Part shown: positions 20,001 to 31,494 of the stretch, in pieces | Layout of the letters: each line of letters opens with the position of its first letter | Numbering within the stretch: the stretch's first letter is position 1 | DNA from: Steromphala cineraria | Taxonomy: Eukaryota; Mollusca; Gastropoda; Trochida; Trochidae | Length of the DNA: 64,000 nucleotides | Assembly: GCA_916613615.1 (NCBI GenBank) | Contig: OU744732.1 | Span: 26,918,673 to 26,982,672 of the forward strand | Direction of reading: 5' to 3' | Program-made: the position numbers and the translations under genes | Notes under the pieces: model-generated | What the model was told of the DNA's origin: nothing | Database searches by the model: none | What the model saw: only the letters and a program-made list of their open reading frames with translations

Positions 20001-20540
20001 GGTCATCAAATACAGTGTGTCAACGTCGTCATTTTCCTTCCGTTGTATATTACATTACGCACATGGAATATTCCAGTTATACAAGACGAAGAAACGGACA
20101 ATAACGAGGATGTGAGAACATCGTGAATCATACTAGGGAATAGGTATTATAATATTGATAAATTATCATATACTGTAATCTTTAAACTATAAATTCAAAT
20201 CCTATGTAAACTCTTTGATTGGTTTAATTTTATTTAACAGAAATATATTGTTTACTTCCACATTGAGATACATATTCTCTTGACTTTCCAAATGAAATAT
20301 GGTTTTCAAATAATTTAATGTTCGCGATAATTAAGTGATATGTTGTCATTTGTCCTCTTTTAAGAACTTGAAATGTTTTATGATGCCTATATTTACCTTT
20401 TTCATTGTATTTTAGTTTGATACAACAATTTCTTAACATTTTGACATAATTTTGCAGATAACGATATGCTTACGCAGCCTATATAAACAAAGGATCAAAC
20501 CAAAGGGTACTCTAGCCTATTACTGCTTGGGGTTTGACGA
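17031..20540. other. Intergenic region between HS6ST-like A and the repeat arrays before B
   Basis: AT-rich, no gene recognised. Holds a ~66-bp tandem duplication at about 17928-18063 (CATCTCAATTT...GAGTATGAGA twice). The promoter of HS6ST-like A should lie just right of 17030; no clear TATA box was seen. Confidence 0.5.
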
Positions 20541-20569
20541 CATTTGATTGGAATTCGAACGGAAGGATG

Positions 20570-20970
20570 AGAAAATATCCCAGTCGAGGCTATAACTGAA
20601 ATTCAACACGGAAGAATTGTAATATTATCCCAATCTAGCCCATAACTGAAAATCAACAAGTAAGGGTTGGAGGATATCGTCTAGCCTGCAACTGACATTT
20701 AACACGGAAGGGTTGGATGATATCCCAATCTAGTCCATAACTGATATTCAACATAGAAGGGTTGGATGGTGTCCTAAACGAGCCTACATCTGAAATTCAA
20801 CATGTAAGGGTTGGACTATATCCCAATCTAGTCCATAACTGATATTCAACCCAAAAGGATTGAAAATATCCCCATCTAGCCTTTAAATGATATTCAACAC
20901 GGAAGGATAAGAAGAAATCCAAATCTAGCCTGTAACCGATATCAATTTGAAAGATTAGAAGATATCCTAA
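20570..20970. repeat. Degenerate ~49-bp tandem repeat
   Basis: About eight diverged units of the form ATCCCAATCTAGTCCATAAC ... TTCAACACGGAAGGGTTG. Older than and next to the 54-bp array that follows. Confidence 0.8.
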
Positions 20971-21003
20971 TACAGTCTATGTAACTTAGCATCAACAAGA
21001 AAG

Positions 21004-22250
21004 GCTCTCATATCCTTAATTAATTCTGATGCTAATACTGAGGTGAATCGGTAGTCTGAATTGTTATCCTTTACCAGTGCTGATGCTAGTGCTGCGGTGA
21101 ATCGGTAGTCTGAATGGTTATCCCTTACTAGTTCTGATGCTAGTGCTGCGGTGAATCGGTAGTCTGAATTGATATCCTTTACTAGTTCTGATGCTAGTGC
21201 TGAGGTGAATCGGTAGTCTGAGTTGTTATCCTTTACTAATGCTGATACTAATACTGAGGTGAATCGGTAGTCTGAATGGTTATCCTTTACTAATGCTGAT
21301 ACTAATACTGAGGTGAATCGGTAGTCTGAATGGTTATCTTTACTAGTTCTGATGCTAGTGCTGAGGTGAATCGGTAGTCTGAATGGTTATCCTTTACTAA
21401 TGCTGATACTAATACTGAGGTGAATCGGTAGTCTGAATGGTTAATATTCTTTACTAATGCTGATACTAATACTGAGGTGAATCGGTAGTCTGAATGGTTA
21501 TCCTTTACTAATGCTGATGCTAATACTGAGGTGAATCGGTAGTCTGAATGGTTATCCTTTACTAGTTCTGATGCTAATACTGAGGTGAATCGGTAGTCTG
21601 AATTGTTATCCTTTACTAGTTCTGATGCTAGTGCTGAGGTGAATCGGTAGTCTGAATGGTTATCCTTTACTAGTGCTGATGGTAGTGCTGAGGTGAATCG
21701 GTAGTCTGAATGGTTATCCTTTACTAATGCTGATGCTAATACTGAGGTGAATCGGTAGTCTGAGTTGTTATCCTTTACTAGTTCTGATGCTAATACTGAG
21801 GTGAATCGGTAGTCTGAATTGTTATCCTTTACTAGTGTTGATGCTAGTGCTGAGGTGAATCGGTAGTCTGAATGGTTATCCTTTACTAGTTCTGATGCTA
21901 ATACTGAGGTGAATCGGTAGTCTGAATTGTTATCCTTTACTAGTTCTGATGCTAGTGCTGAGGTGAATCGGTAGTCTGAATGGTTATCCTTTACTAGTGC
22001 TGATGGTAGTGCTGAGGTGAATCGGTAGTCTGAATGGTTATCCTTTACTAATGCTGATGCTAATACTGAGGTGAATCGGTAGTCTGAGTTGTTATCCTTT
22101 ACTAGTTCTGATGCTAATACTGAGGTGAATCGGTAGTCTGAATTGTTATCCTTTACTAGTGTTGATGCTAGTGCTGAGGTGAATCGGTAGTCTGAATTGT
22201 TATCCTTTACTAGTGTTGATGCTAGTGCTGAGGTGAATCGGTAGTCAGAA
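21004..22250 (+). repeat. 54-bp minisatellite, about 23 copies, ending at the HS6ST-like B start codon
   Basis: GGTGAATCGGTAGTCTGAAT recurs from 21042 to 22232 every 54 bp, with two subtypes (TACTAGTTCTGATGCTAGTG and TACTAATGCTGATACTAATA). The last unit, GTAGTCAGAATGAGG, supplies the ATG of the gene. Repeat variants carry several ATGs with very short frames. Confidence 0.95.
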
Positions 22251-22755
22251 TGAGGTGTGTCACAATGCAGACTGATCGTGTGTTGCTGGTCTGCATGCTC
22301 ACAGTCTGGTGCCCCGTGCTTCTCTTCCTGTGTTGGAGACTTACTCCTGATGCCTCACATCATTCTAGAGATATCACTTTAACCACGCATCACACTCCCT
22401 GGGACGATTTCAACGCATATATCAAGGGCTACATGCTTGAACATGATTTCTCTGACCTTGAACTCAAAAGAGATTTTCGATTTAACCTAACCGGAAGTGA
22501 CATAATACTTTACTTAAGGATTCAGAAAACCGGAAGTACACATTTTGAAGAAAGGTTGAAACATGAAATTGATATCTCAAAATGGTGTCCATCCAACCAG
22601 GGTTTCGAAGAATGCCGGGATCGTCTGAACTATAACTTCCTTTTGTTTAAAAATGAGAAGGGTCCTTTTTGTGGTCTTCATGCCGACTTCACCAGACTAC
22701 AGGAGTGCGCTGAGGATGCAGTGAACACTCGTCGAGGGGAGATTGTGCCTCAACG
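22250..22755 (+). CDS. HS6ST-like: HS6ST-like B exon 1
   Basis: 168 codons plus two bases, donor CAACG|GTATGT. Anchor, PAPS loop (IQKTGST) and the CGLHAD His motif. Confidence 0.92.
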
Positions 22756-23830
22756 GTATGTGTACATGTAATGTTTGGTGGGCGAATGGGTATGGTATAG
22801 GTATGGTTTGTGCTCGCAGTGATGCCTGTTTTAGGAGGTTAGTTCGAATCCCGTAATAGCGATAAGTTTTTTTAATATAATCGTTACCTTCAGAGAGTGG
22901 TTCAAATTTCATAAAACATTTGTTAACTATCTAAATAACATGTATTTCTAACGGTACATTATTCGTAAAGTTTGTTCTGGAAAAATAGGCTTGATGTTTT
23001 ATGATTTAAATAACATAAGAATGTGAATGAGGAAAACTATCACTTAATATTGTTTTTAATTTGCATATAACCCTCCCCATTCTAGTTATAGTTCAAGGAT
23101 ATTGTGATTTCTATGATTGATAATCAAATCATTGGAAAGTAAGATTACTTTTCTACTTTGATTGCATCTGGACCAATTCTCTCTTCACAGGCATTACTAC
23201 ATTACAACGATCCGAAACCCTGAATCCAGATACATCAGCGAATGGGGAATGGTCCAAAAAGGAGCCAGTTGGCCAACTGACTATTTAACCTGCAATAGGA
23301 AACCACTCACGGAAATCGACATACCCAAGTGTTACAATAGAACGCAGGCATGGATGGGTGTAGATCTGGAGGTGTTCATGGGCTGTCCTCACAATCTGGC
23401 AGTCAACCGCCAGACCAGAATGCTTGCCGACCTCAGGCTGATCGATTGTTACAACACCACGGGGATGACCTTCGAGGAAAGGCACTACAAGATGCTCCAA
23501 AGTGCAAAAACAAACCTAAACAATATGGCCTTCTTTGGACTTACAGAGCATCAAGAACTTTCACAAATTTTGTTTGAAAATACATTTCATTTGGAATTTC
23601 TGTCAGTGTCAGAAACATCTAAAGAATCAAGGGCCGGAAAGTCTGTGAAGAACATTTCCAGTCACAATTTAGAAAGAATACATTTCATGAACCGCTATGA
23701 TGTGATGCTGTACCAATATGCCAAGGACCTGTTTGCTCAAAGGCTCCTCCGATTGGCTGCAGAAACCTCTGATCAACAACTGAGGGTGAGGATTCTTCAA
23801 CTTGCAGAACCCTTGTTGATGAACTATTAG
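22250..23830 (+). CDS. HS6ST-like: HS6ST-like B: heparan-sulfate 6-O-sulfotransferase-like enzyme, two exons
   Basis: Exons 22250-22755 and 23191-23830 (TAG), 381 residues. One signal-anchor near residues 10-30 (VLLVCMLTVWCPVLLFLCW). PAPS loop LRIQKTGSTHF, then CGLHADFTRLQEC. Exon 2 begins HYYITTIRNPESRYISEW and keeps CNRK...PKCYNRT, LAVNRQTRMLADLRL, NMAFFGLTEHQELSQ and YDVMLYQYAKDLFAQR, the fullest match to canonical HS6STs among the four. An alternative in-frame ATG lies at 22265; I kept the first because it opens the frame, though either keeps the anchor. The only plus-strand member of the cluster. Its start lies on a minisatellite edge and its last coding segment is tandemly repeated past the stop. 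Confidence 0.93.
22800..22866 (+). repeat. Possible tRNA-like fragment in the HS6ST-like B intron
   Basis: TTAGTTCGAATCCCGTAATA resembles a B box and T arm. No convincing A box or cloverleaf, so at most a decayed tRNA/SINE piece. Confidence 0.3.
23191..23830 (+). CDS. HS6ST-like: HS6ST-like B exon 2
   Basis: Acceptor CTCTTCACAG. Carries the 3'-PAPS motif, the NRQTRM block and the C-terminal helix. Ends AEPLLMNY-stop at 23828-23830. Confidence 0.93.
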
Positions 23831-24060
23831 AGATTGGTGCCCTCAGATTGGCTTCAATATCCTCTTACCAACAACTGAGGGTGAGGATTCTTCAACAGGC
23901 TGAACCCTTGTTGATGAAGTATAAGTGGATGGTGCCCTCGGATTGGCTTCAATATCTTCTGACCAATAACTGAGGGTGAGGATTCGTCTACTTTCGGAAC
24001 CCTTGTTGATGAAATACAAGGGATTGGTGCTCTAAAACTGGCTTCAATATTCTCTTAATA
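23743..24060 (+). repeat. 95-bp tandem repeat seeded by the HS6ST-like B C-terminal coding segment
   Basis: AACTGAGGGTGAGGATTC recurs at spacing 95 (near 23779, 23874, 23969). Copy 1 is coding and includes the stop; copies 2 and 3 and part of a fourth lie in the 3' flank. Confidence 0.93.
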
Positions 24061-24065
24061 ATAAA
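24060..24065 (+). terminator. Candidate polyadenylation signal for HS6ST-like B
   Basis: AATAAA about 230 bp after the stop, at the end of the 95-bp repeats. Candidate only. Confidence 0.35.
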
Positions 24066-24077
24066 TAAGGCATTCTC

Positions 24078-24148
24078 TCCCCACAGAGGCAGCTCAGTGC
24101 GATCAAGTTATCAAGTTCGGATATGACTGAGCTACCTCTGTTGGGAGA
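24078..24148. repeat. Short hairpin
   Basis: CCCCACAGAGGCAGCTCAGT pairs with ACTGAGCTACCTCTGTTGGG (one or two mismatches) about 30 bp later. Confidence 0.8.
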
Positions 24149-24149
24149 A

Positions 24150-26140
24150 CATGTAAATAAGGGTGAGGAATTTTGAACTTACACAATTCTCTTAAGTGAA
24201 CTTTAAGTGAGTAGTAGGTTTTAATCCTTTAAAATATGCTTTCAAATCAGGAACGTTTGTTCAAATCGCCCTGGAAGTTATTGAATTTCATTAAAAAGCT
24301 TAGCGTAACAGGGGAGACTTCATATTTCTTAAGAATGGATGTATTGGGGGAGAGTGTTGATCTACTGCCATGCTAATATTCATGTAAATGTTCAAACTGA
24401 TCAGATCATATGCTTCTGGCTCGAACATAACGGTTACCAGGATGACTGAGGGAGGAAATTTCTCAATCCTTGTTGGTTAACCATTATCAGTTACTGTTGT
24501 TTCAAGGGAGGGGGTGGTTTCAATATATCCTTTGTGTTTTAGCATGGAAGAACGAAAGACAATTGTATATCTTGTTGTCAGACTTGAATCTACCGTATCT
24601 GAATACTAGTCCTGTTACACCTTACATATTTAGTTAAGTACCTTAATTGAGTGAGTAAAAATACCTTTCTATAATAACTATTTGTCAGTGTCTATGAAAT
24701 ATGTATATACTTACCCTATATATTGGCATTTTTCACTACATCTTTGTCGAAAAACTGTTTCATGTGGGCATATCTTTGTTTAATCACATAATCTTTGATA
24801 ATGATATGTTGTCACTCACCTCAAGTAAAACATTTGTTCCTATATGGAATTGCACCAGGTTGAATTTGGCCTGACTTCATAAAAGATAAAGAACTTAACA
24901 GCACAACAACAGTGGTTCAGTGTTCTGTTATAAATATGTCAACAACATCAATGAGGTTTAACAAAACCTACATACACTGATATTCAAATTCCTAAATCCA
25001 ACTTTTATTTCACAAATAAGATCAATAAAACACCCACAATTAATGGTAAGACAACACTATATCATTGTAATCAATTTTGAAAGAAAGGACTCCAACTGAT
25101 CGAACTATGCAGCTGCTTTGTGACACGCCACTCTGATGTGCATCCGATTTTAAATAATATGCGTTATATTGAGCATTCCAGAAGTGCACCTGTTTTTAAA
25201 ATTAGGTCCTCAGAAATGTCTCCCTTAAGATTGGTAAAAATGTTAAAACTGTGTTTACTACTCCAACCATCTTCCATTCAGTTGAAGCGCTGATCTGTAT
25301 CCGGTATATTTGAAATGAGTTATTTATGTTGGACGTCTTTGCTAGATTTTATTCTTTTCCAAACATAAGGAAGACATATAGAAGAATGACTGAAAAATGT
25401 TTACCACCACTCCAATGCATAATAATTCATGTAAGCGGTGAATAATCTCTGAAACATTTGAAACAGTCTTGGTAATATTGAGTTTCCTTGCCGGACACGA
25501 GTCTCAATAATACTCGCTATATACTCCCGATATTAAGACTAGCAAAGTGAAATAGCGGGTCTCGTCAGCCGATCTATCGAATTGACCAATCAGGAATCGT
25601 CTTACCAACCACAATAGTAAGCATTCGCACATATAACGTTAGAGGGTCATAGGTCGGCGAAAGGTTGGCTGGCGTGACCTGCTACTACATCTTGCTAGAC
25701 TCAACATCGGAGTAAAGCGAGTATTTTTAAGGCTAGGTTTACTTAGACTGCTACTTTCACTGATACTGTTTCTACCTCTTGAATTTGTTGGCAGAAACGA
25801 TGATAACATAAACCTACAGTTTCTCTATGGGTCTCACTGTGCTCATTGCTTTGTCTTGTTTGTTCACAATAGCTTCCAAAGCATCCAAAACCATTATCAT
25901 GCACTTGTTTGTGAAATACCATTTTACATTTCTTCGTTTTATTGCTTACAAACTTTAAAAAGGTTTGTATGTCTTCTGACTGGAGAAAACCACGTCGAAA
26001 ACAACTGAAAAAGTTTCTTGTCTAATATGAAGCATAGTCAGGTAAATTGACCTGATAATTATGTGTCTTAAACTAAGATTTTGAATATCTTACTTTCGTT
26101 TTTGGTTTAATTGTTTTAGCAGAATACCGAGCTTGAAATG
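24150..26140. other. Intergenic region between HS6ST-like B and C (convergent)
   Basis: No gene recognised. Contains a diverged copy of the hAT-like MITE. Confidence 0.55.
25499..25732. mobile_element. hAT-like MITE, diverged copy 2
   Basis: Shares AGGCTAGGTTTACTTAGACTG at its right end, plus TCAGCCGATC and GAGGGTCATAGGTCG-type blocks, with the element at 10240-10497. The left terminus is eroded. Confidence 0.65.
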
Positions 26141-26146
26141 TCACTT

Positions 26147-26152
26147 TTATTA
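26147..26152 (-). terminator. Polyadenylation signal for HS6ST-like C
   Basis: Minus-strand AATAAA about 70 bp after the gene C stop codon. Confidence 0.5.
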
Positions 26153-26220
26153 TACGATCCCTAAAGGAGCTTGATAACACCCGTGTCGGAACTCTTACAA
26201 AAACATCAATGTCTTAACAA

Positions 26221-26818
26221 CTATTCAAAAAGTGGTTTAACTAATATTGCCAATTTGTCTTTCAATTGTATATCTTGTGTGGTTTCTATAAGCTTCAACA
26301 CTCGTTGTCGAAATAAATCTTTTGCAAAGTCGAAAAACAGAACATCAAAACGATTCATGTCGAGAATTCTTTGACGGATCGGTTCAGAAATATTGTCCTT
26401 CTTGCTTCCCGCTCTCTGGGAAAGAGTTTCAAATCCTCTGGCATAACGAATGTTGAATGTGTTCTCGAAGACAATCTGGGATAGTTCCTGATATTCCGTG
26501 ATACCAAAATAAGCGAAATTCTTTAAATTCTCCATTGCACTTTTCGTAACGGCAAACATTCTATCGTCACCAGTGAGTTTTCTCGAGGCATTAGCCTGTT
26601 CAAGACGACGATCTGATATGAGTCTAACTTGACGGTTGATGGCCGGGTTAGAAGGACAGTTCATGAACTCCGCCAGTGTTACATTAGTCCAGAATTTCTT
26701 TGTACTTTTGGTAACACATTTTCTCGGTGCTGAACCCCACTGCCCATGTAGCCTGACGTGCATCCACTCACTGAGATATCTCCTGAGGGGGTCCCTCACC
26801 ATCGTGATGTACAGGTGT
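26221..26818 (-). CDS. HS6ST-like: HS6ST-like C exon 2
   Basis: Acceptor AATTTTCAG. The first ~85 bp are almost identical to gene D exon 2; after that the two diverge. Ends LVKPLFE-stop. Confidence 0.9.
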
Positions 26819-27853
26819 CTGAAAATTGAAACTGAAAGTTCTAAAATATTCACAGTAACATTTTGTTTTCGATATCAAAAGCAAAAGCAAAAAGGATTGT
26901 GGGTGAATTGAGGAAATAAAAAATCTTGAAAATGTATCAGAAATGTTGGAATATACGTCAATTACCATCAAGAGGTTCGTCAATTTGTTTTTCGAAACTG
27001 TATTCTCTCAAGAAGTTTGTTATATTGATAAAAGGGTCATCCTTTAGAAGCATATTTACGAACAAAACATCTGATATCTAGCAAGACCAAAGTCTCTTCA
27101 TATACCCCAGCCAGTGAAAGAACGTCAATTCAGTTTTTCAGTACCCGAGTGAGAGGACGAGGCGTTCGGGAAATATTGCTTCAGACTCCTAGCATACTGA
27201 TATTCCATCTACTGTTAAATTCATACTTCTAAATAGACAACTGTCAGGAGCTTTGAGGCTTTGGCCTTGATAGAACTCAGGTAACTACTTGAGCCTCTGT
27301 GATATAAATAACTCGATGTAGCAGAATTTAACAAGTGATCATACCTGCGTTTCCTTGTGGTGTTATGTCGCTTGTTCATTGCTCCGTCTACACATACGCT
27401 AAGTCTCCAGTATTCTGCATGCATTCCACATGTCGGATCATGCACCGTTCTCTTGAGTAACACCTTGGACTGCCATTCCTTTAAACACTGACAGTCCTTA
27501 TTGTTAATGTCTCTAGAGCAGTTACACCAGGGTGAAAGGTCAACATTATTCGACAGGTGCTTGCATAATGTTGAACTTCCGGTTTTCTGCACACGAAGGA
27601 AAACGATAACGTCACTTCCGTCGTTTTTCACATAAATCTTTCTCACAATATCATTGTCCTCGAAATTATGTTTGGCAGGTTGTCTGCTGTGGTAGTTTGA
27701 TGATAGCTTTTGTCTTGCCAGGTTTTTGTATTGGAAAAACTCTGGAAAATTTAACAGAAGCGAGTCTAAGTTGACACGGGTTAGTATGAATACCAAAGCG
27801 GCGGTTCCTGGTAGAATTATAAGAGCTGCCCATCTGCTCTTCAGCTTCGTCAT
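26221..27853 (-). CDS. HS6ST-like: HS6ST-like C: divergent 6-O-sulfotransferase-like enzyme, two exons
   Basis: Exon 1 is 27853-27345 and exon 2 is 26818-26221, 368 residues. Signal-anchor ALIILPGTAALVFIL near the N-terminus; PAPS loop LRVQKTGSSTL; then CGMHAEYWRL (His kept, canonical HADW changed). Exon 2 opens HLYITMVRDPLRRYLSEW, has CPSNPAINRQ and FAYFGITEYQELSQ, and lacks most of the C...P.CY insert present in A and B. Several N-X-S/T sites. Forms a subgroup with D. Likely still a PAPS-dependent O-sulfotransferase; the acceptor and position are uncertain. A ~48-bp repeat array begins within about 10 bp upstream of the ATG. Confidence 0.88.
27345..27853 (-). CDS. HS6ST-like: HS6ST-like C exon 1
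   Basis: ATG at 27853-27851, 169 codons plus two bases, donor CGCAG|GTATGA. Encodes the anchor, the PAPS loop and two Cys-rich strands (CNCSRD, CQCLKEW). Confidence 0.88.
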
Positions 27854-27857
27854 TTTT

Positions 27858-28165
27858 GCCTCCAGTTACCTGAAATGTACATTGCAAAATAAAAATATAA
27901 CCTGCCCTTATCTAAAAAATAGATCGAAATACACGAATGTAACCTCAGGTTACCTAAAATGTTCATTGCAATAAAAAATATTGCCTCCAGTTGCCTGACA
28001 TAGACATTGTGATACACGAATATTGCCTTCGATTGCCTGAAACATATGTCGTAATACACGATTATAGCCTCCGTTTTCCTAAAATATACATCGTAATACA
28101 TGAATATTTAATTTACTGCGGTTACCTAAAATATACATCGTAATAAACGATTAATTCTGGTTACC
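27858..28165 (-). repeat. ~48-bp degenerate tandem array directly upstream of the HS6ST-like C ATG
   Basis: Units on the plus strand run GCCTCCAGTTACCTGAAATG / TTACCTAAAATATACATCGT and so on. In gene C sense each unit reads ...ATTTTAGGTAAC..., i.e. an AG/GT junction repeated about six times. Confidence 0.8.
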
Positions 28166-28225
28166 TACTGCATAATGTCAATTATCAAGTCATGTTTGGT
28201 GATCCGGCGAACTATTATATAAGGT

Positions 28226-28359
28226 ATACCATTCAGAGGCGGGGTATATAGGGAAGTTATCAGCCTCGAGCTTGGTGTTATGCGACGAGCCGAAGACGAG
28301 TTGCATAACACCAAGCGAGAGGCTGATATCTCCCCAAATACCCCACCTCTGAATGGTAT
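28226..28359. repeat. Foldback element, arms about 58 bp
   Basis: ATACCATTCAGAGGCGGGGT at the left pairs with ACCCCACCTCTGAATGGTAT at the right (few mismatches); the inner arms include TTGGTGTTATGC and GCATAACACCAA. Confidence 0.92.
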
Positions 28360-29054
28360 AAGGAATTTATCTTTCCGAATGTTTAAACAAAACGCATATA
28401 ATATGAAGATAAAGAAAAGCGTTAACAGTGTAAACCCTTTGACTATAGTTTGTTAAAAGCTACATATAGGTTGATCAAAAGAAACCAGCTTGATCATGTC
28501 TTCGAGGTAATATACATTGTACATTTCAAGACGCTCAATCTGCACGCTTTGTTCATGCTTTTTATGTGCCGGGGTATTTTATCCTCCCGCTCAAGAGGGT
28601 GATATCAGTATTTATCCAGGGTCACGTGGACCAATCAGAGATCGAGATTCTTACATGAGGTAGGATAAAGGTGCCATATATTCGTTTTATTTTACCTTCA
28701 CCGGATGGCGGACCTGTATTGAATGACATTGAATCGAACAGCATATATATTTTTCTAACAGTATAGATCACGCAGATTATATGTATCATACGATGTGTAA
28801 AATATTATCAGAAACATTAAATTGAAAAAAACTTCTTTTTTTTAACTTTCTATGGTGTCTTAATCTCGGCATTTTGTTGTCATATAAAAATCATAAACCG
28901 AAAGGTGAAAATATTTTATTCGAGTGCCAGATTTCCTGATATTAAGATGTTGTGGCTCCAAGAGTAGAATGTGTTACAAGTAGAGACTTTGTCCTTGGTT
29001 AAGATACATATATAGAACGTCATTCTAGTGCATTGTTTCGTTTGTATTGAACGA

Positions 29055-29127
29055 GTAGATGTCACAAAGAGCAAAGAAACAACGAGTTCGCAGAACGAGT
29101 TGTTTCTTTGCTCTTTGTGACATCTAC
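29055..29127. repeat. Palindrome with perfect 29-bp arms
   Basis: GTAGATGTCACAAAGAGCAA (29055 onward) is exactly mirrored at 29099-29127; the loop is about 15 bp. Confidence 0.95.
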
Positions 29128-29681
29128 GTGACATCTTTGTGACATCTGCCGTACATTTCTATAAATAGCTGACATGACACCTACCTCGCTAAGAAAGTAG
29201 TTCCGTGAGAAGTGCAATACGGAGTGCAATACGGAATGAGGAGTGCAATACGGAATTCGTTGTATTTCATTACGTATTACTATCGTAAGATTACATGGGT
29301 ATGTAATAAAGAATAGAGAGTACGGTCAAAAGAGAGGACAATGGTTTAGTGGTGTCACATTGACACATTCTTTTTATGATGATCAGAGGATTGAAAATCT
29401 AGAATCAGACAGTAGAATCACATTGGAATTGAAAAGTGACAAGAGCAGTTTATTCCATATATAGGCTGCATTATTACACGCCCGTGTAAGATACCGCAGT
29501 GTAATATTTATACGACAATATTAAACTAGTGTAATAACACAATGCAAGGATGACGTCATAGAAGTGTGTTGTTGTGACGTCACAGTGTAAGCGTGCCGTC
29601 ACAATGGTTGCTGAGTCGCGAAAATGCTAGTTTCGGCGACTTATCGGCAAATATGTTTTTTTAGGGCAAGTAATAAACAGA

Positions 29682-29819
29682 ATACTAAACTCCCTTCCAT
29701 TTAATACTATTTTTATTAAACTCGTGAATGATTTGGTATCAAACTCGCTTTCGCTCGTTTTTATACAAAATCATTAACTCGTTTAGTAAAAAAAGTATTA
29801 ATGGAAGGTCGTTTAGTAT
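29682..29819. repeat. Foldback element; related pieces at 37010-37100 and 51365-51425
   Basis: ATACTAAACTCCCTTCCAT pairs with ATGGAAGGTCGTTTAGTAT. TTCCATTTAATACTATTTTT recurs at 51370 and TTTAGTATCAAACTCGCTTT at 37070. Confidence 0.8.
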
Positions 29820-29907
29820 CCTCTATATATGGCACGGTTGGAATCTCCCTTGGAGTAACGTTGGAACACCAACAGTCTGGACTGCTGTCATATATATATA
29901 TATGATA

Positions 29908-30114
29908 GAAAAGGGTATTGAAAAAGCAACCAACCACACCATTATAGAGTTGAGAAAAAAAAAAAAGATGGTACCAAAACGTGCAATAACATTTGTCAGT
30001 ACCCATAATCCAACTAACCCCAATATGTTCCCTCTAATTAAGGATAACTTAAACCTTCTAAACCAAGATAAAAAGCTGAAAGCAATGCTTGTAAAAACCC
30101 TTGTAGAGTGTTAA
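29908..30114 (+). pseudogene. Retroelement reverse-transcriptase remnant (Penelope-like or related)
   Basis: The frame ending at 30114 contains FVSTHNPTNPNMFPLIKDNL followed by LNQDKKLKAMLVKTLV. From memory this resembles the segment after the RT domain of Penelope-like and related retroelement proteins (pattern T.NP..PN...IK..L..L..D..LK). No RT catalytic core is seen upstream, so it is a fragment. Confidence 0.4.
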
Positions 30115-31289
30115 GTAAACGTGGTGCATGTTTAAATTGCATATCAAAAGAACTACATCCAAAATATTGCCTAACGACAACCGTTGGAAACTTATTCCTC
30201 GGAAATTGTCTGTTTTCATAAGCCTCAAATTACAGAACACAAGAAAGATATTTCCAATTGCAATAACCGATCCTAATTGGTTCAGTTAAGATCGCTTCAG
30301 GTTTCAAACAGTGCCACGTACTGTCGGCATATTCGTTAGTAGTTTGTAGATGAAGGAGAGCCCTAATATTGCATTTAAAATGACTTCCTTCATCAATATT
30401 GGTAAAATATTCACAAAAGAGAAGAATATGTTCGTAACGACAGATGAATGTTTTGGTTTAATTTTAAATAAAAACATGGATGGCAATTGTTTACTGAAAT
30501 GATTTAAGAACCATCCTAATTCTAAACATTGAGATATTTTACAATTCATATAATGTTCAATTGCATTTGATGGAGCTACTGAATGTACCGTTGTTTCGTC
30601 TTTATGTCATTAATTAAAAAACGAATTATCCGGTTACGACCAATGATATAAAAGTGTGTCTTTAAATAATTCAAGGCTATATATTCTATCAACTATACCT
30701 TGCTATATGCTCCTCGTCCGCTTCCTCCCTTTCAGTTATTGAGATAGTTGTTCGCTCCATTTGTATATCCGTTCGTCGTATATTGAGCATTGTAAAATCA
30801 AGTTCCTTTCACTTGTTTTTCATAGACTTATTATAGCTTTCAAAGACAGATTGATAGCTGAAGAAACAACCTTAACCTTAGAAGTACAGTACAGAAGATA
30901 CCACGTCGTACCACCCTTGCTATACAAATGAACTGAAAGGTGTACACGATTGCAGAATATTATGATTAACCCGCATGACGACCAGACACCAGGGTTAGAA
31001 TGTTTACGCATGAAAGATTCTAGATAAAAAATCAATGCTAATTGATACGGTTGTCACGATATGTTCTTAAATTTTTAATGCAATCATATAAAACTCATTA
31101 ATAAGATATACGGAATTATCGATTTTCTGTAGAAAGTCCTTTTACAAAATCCTTTTCTTGGAAACCGAATTTTGGCAGGACTTTTGTTTTGGTATGGTGT
31201 ACACCGTCATGTGCAAAGAAAATATTGAGTTTAAATTGTACTGGTTTTTAATCTAATAAACTCTCTTGAATTGACCTTTGGGTGTAACC

Positions 31290-31459
31290 TGGAAAAATTA
31301 TTATGTGTAGACAGACTTCTTTGAGAGGCATTTTAGAAGTTGGAAAAACAATAATGCTGAGGAATATATGGATGACAACTTCTTTGTTCATTGTATGCGA
31401 CGTTTCGACACAGATTCTTGTGTCTTTCTCAAGCATAGATAGAGTAATGATGTAGGGGC

Positions 31460-31494
<35 letters not shown>

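Noticed and set aside
21004..22250. Regular direct repeats reminiscent of a CRISPR array
   Set aside because: Units are contiguous 54-bp repeats with no unique spacers, and the DNA is eukaryotic.
29728..29907. Start of a 128-codon plus-strand gene
   Set aside because: The first half translates a foldback and a (TA)n-rich stretch; only the last part resembles a retroelement.
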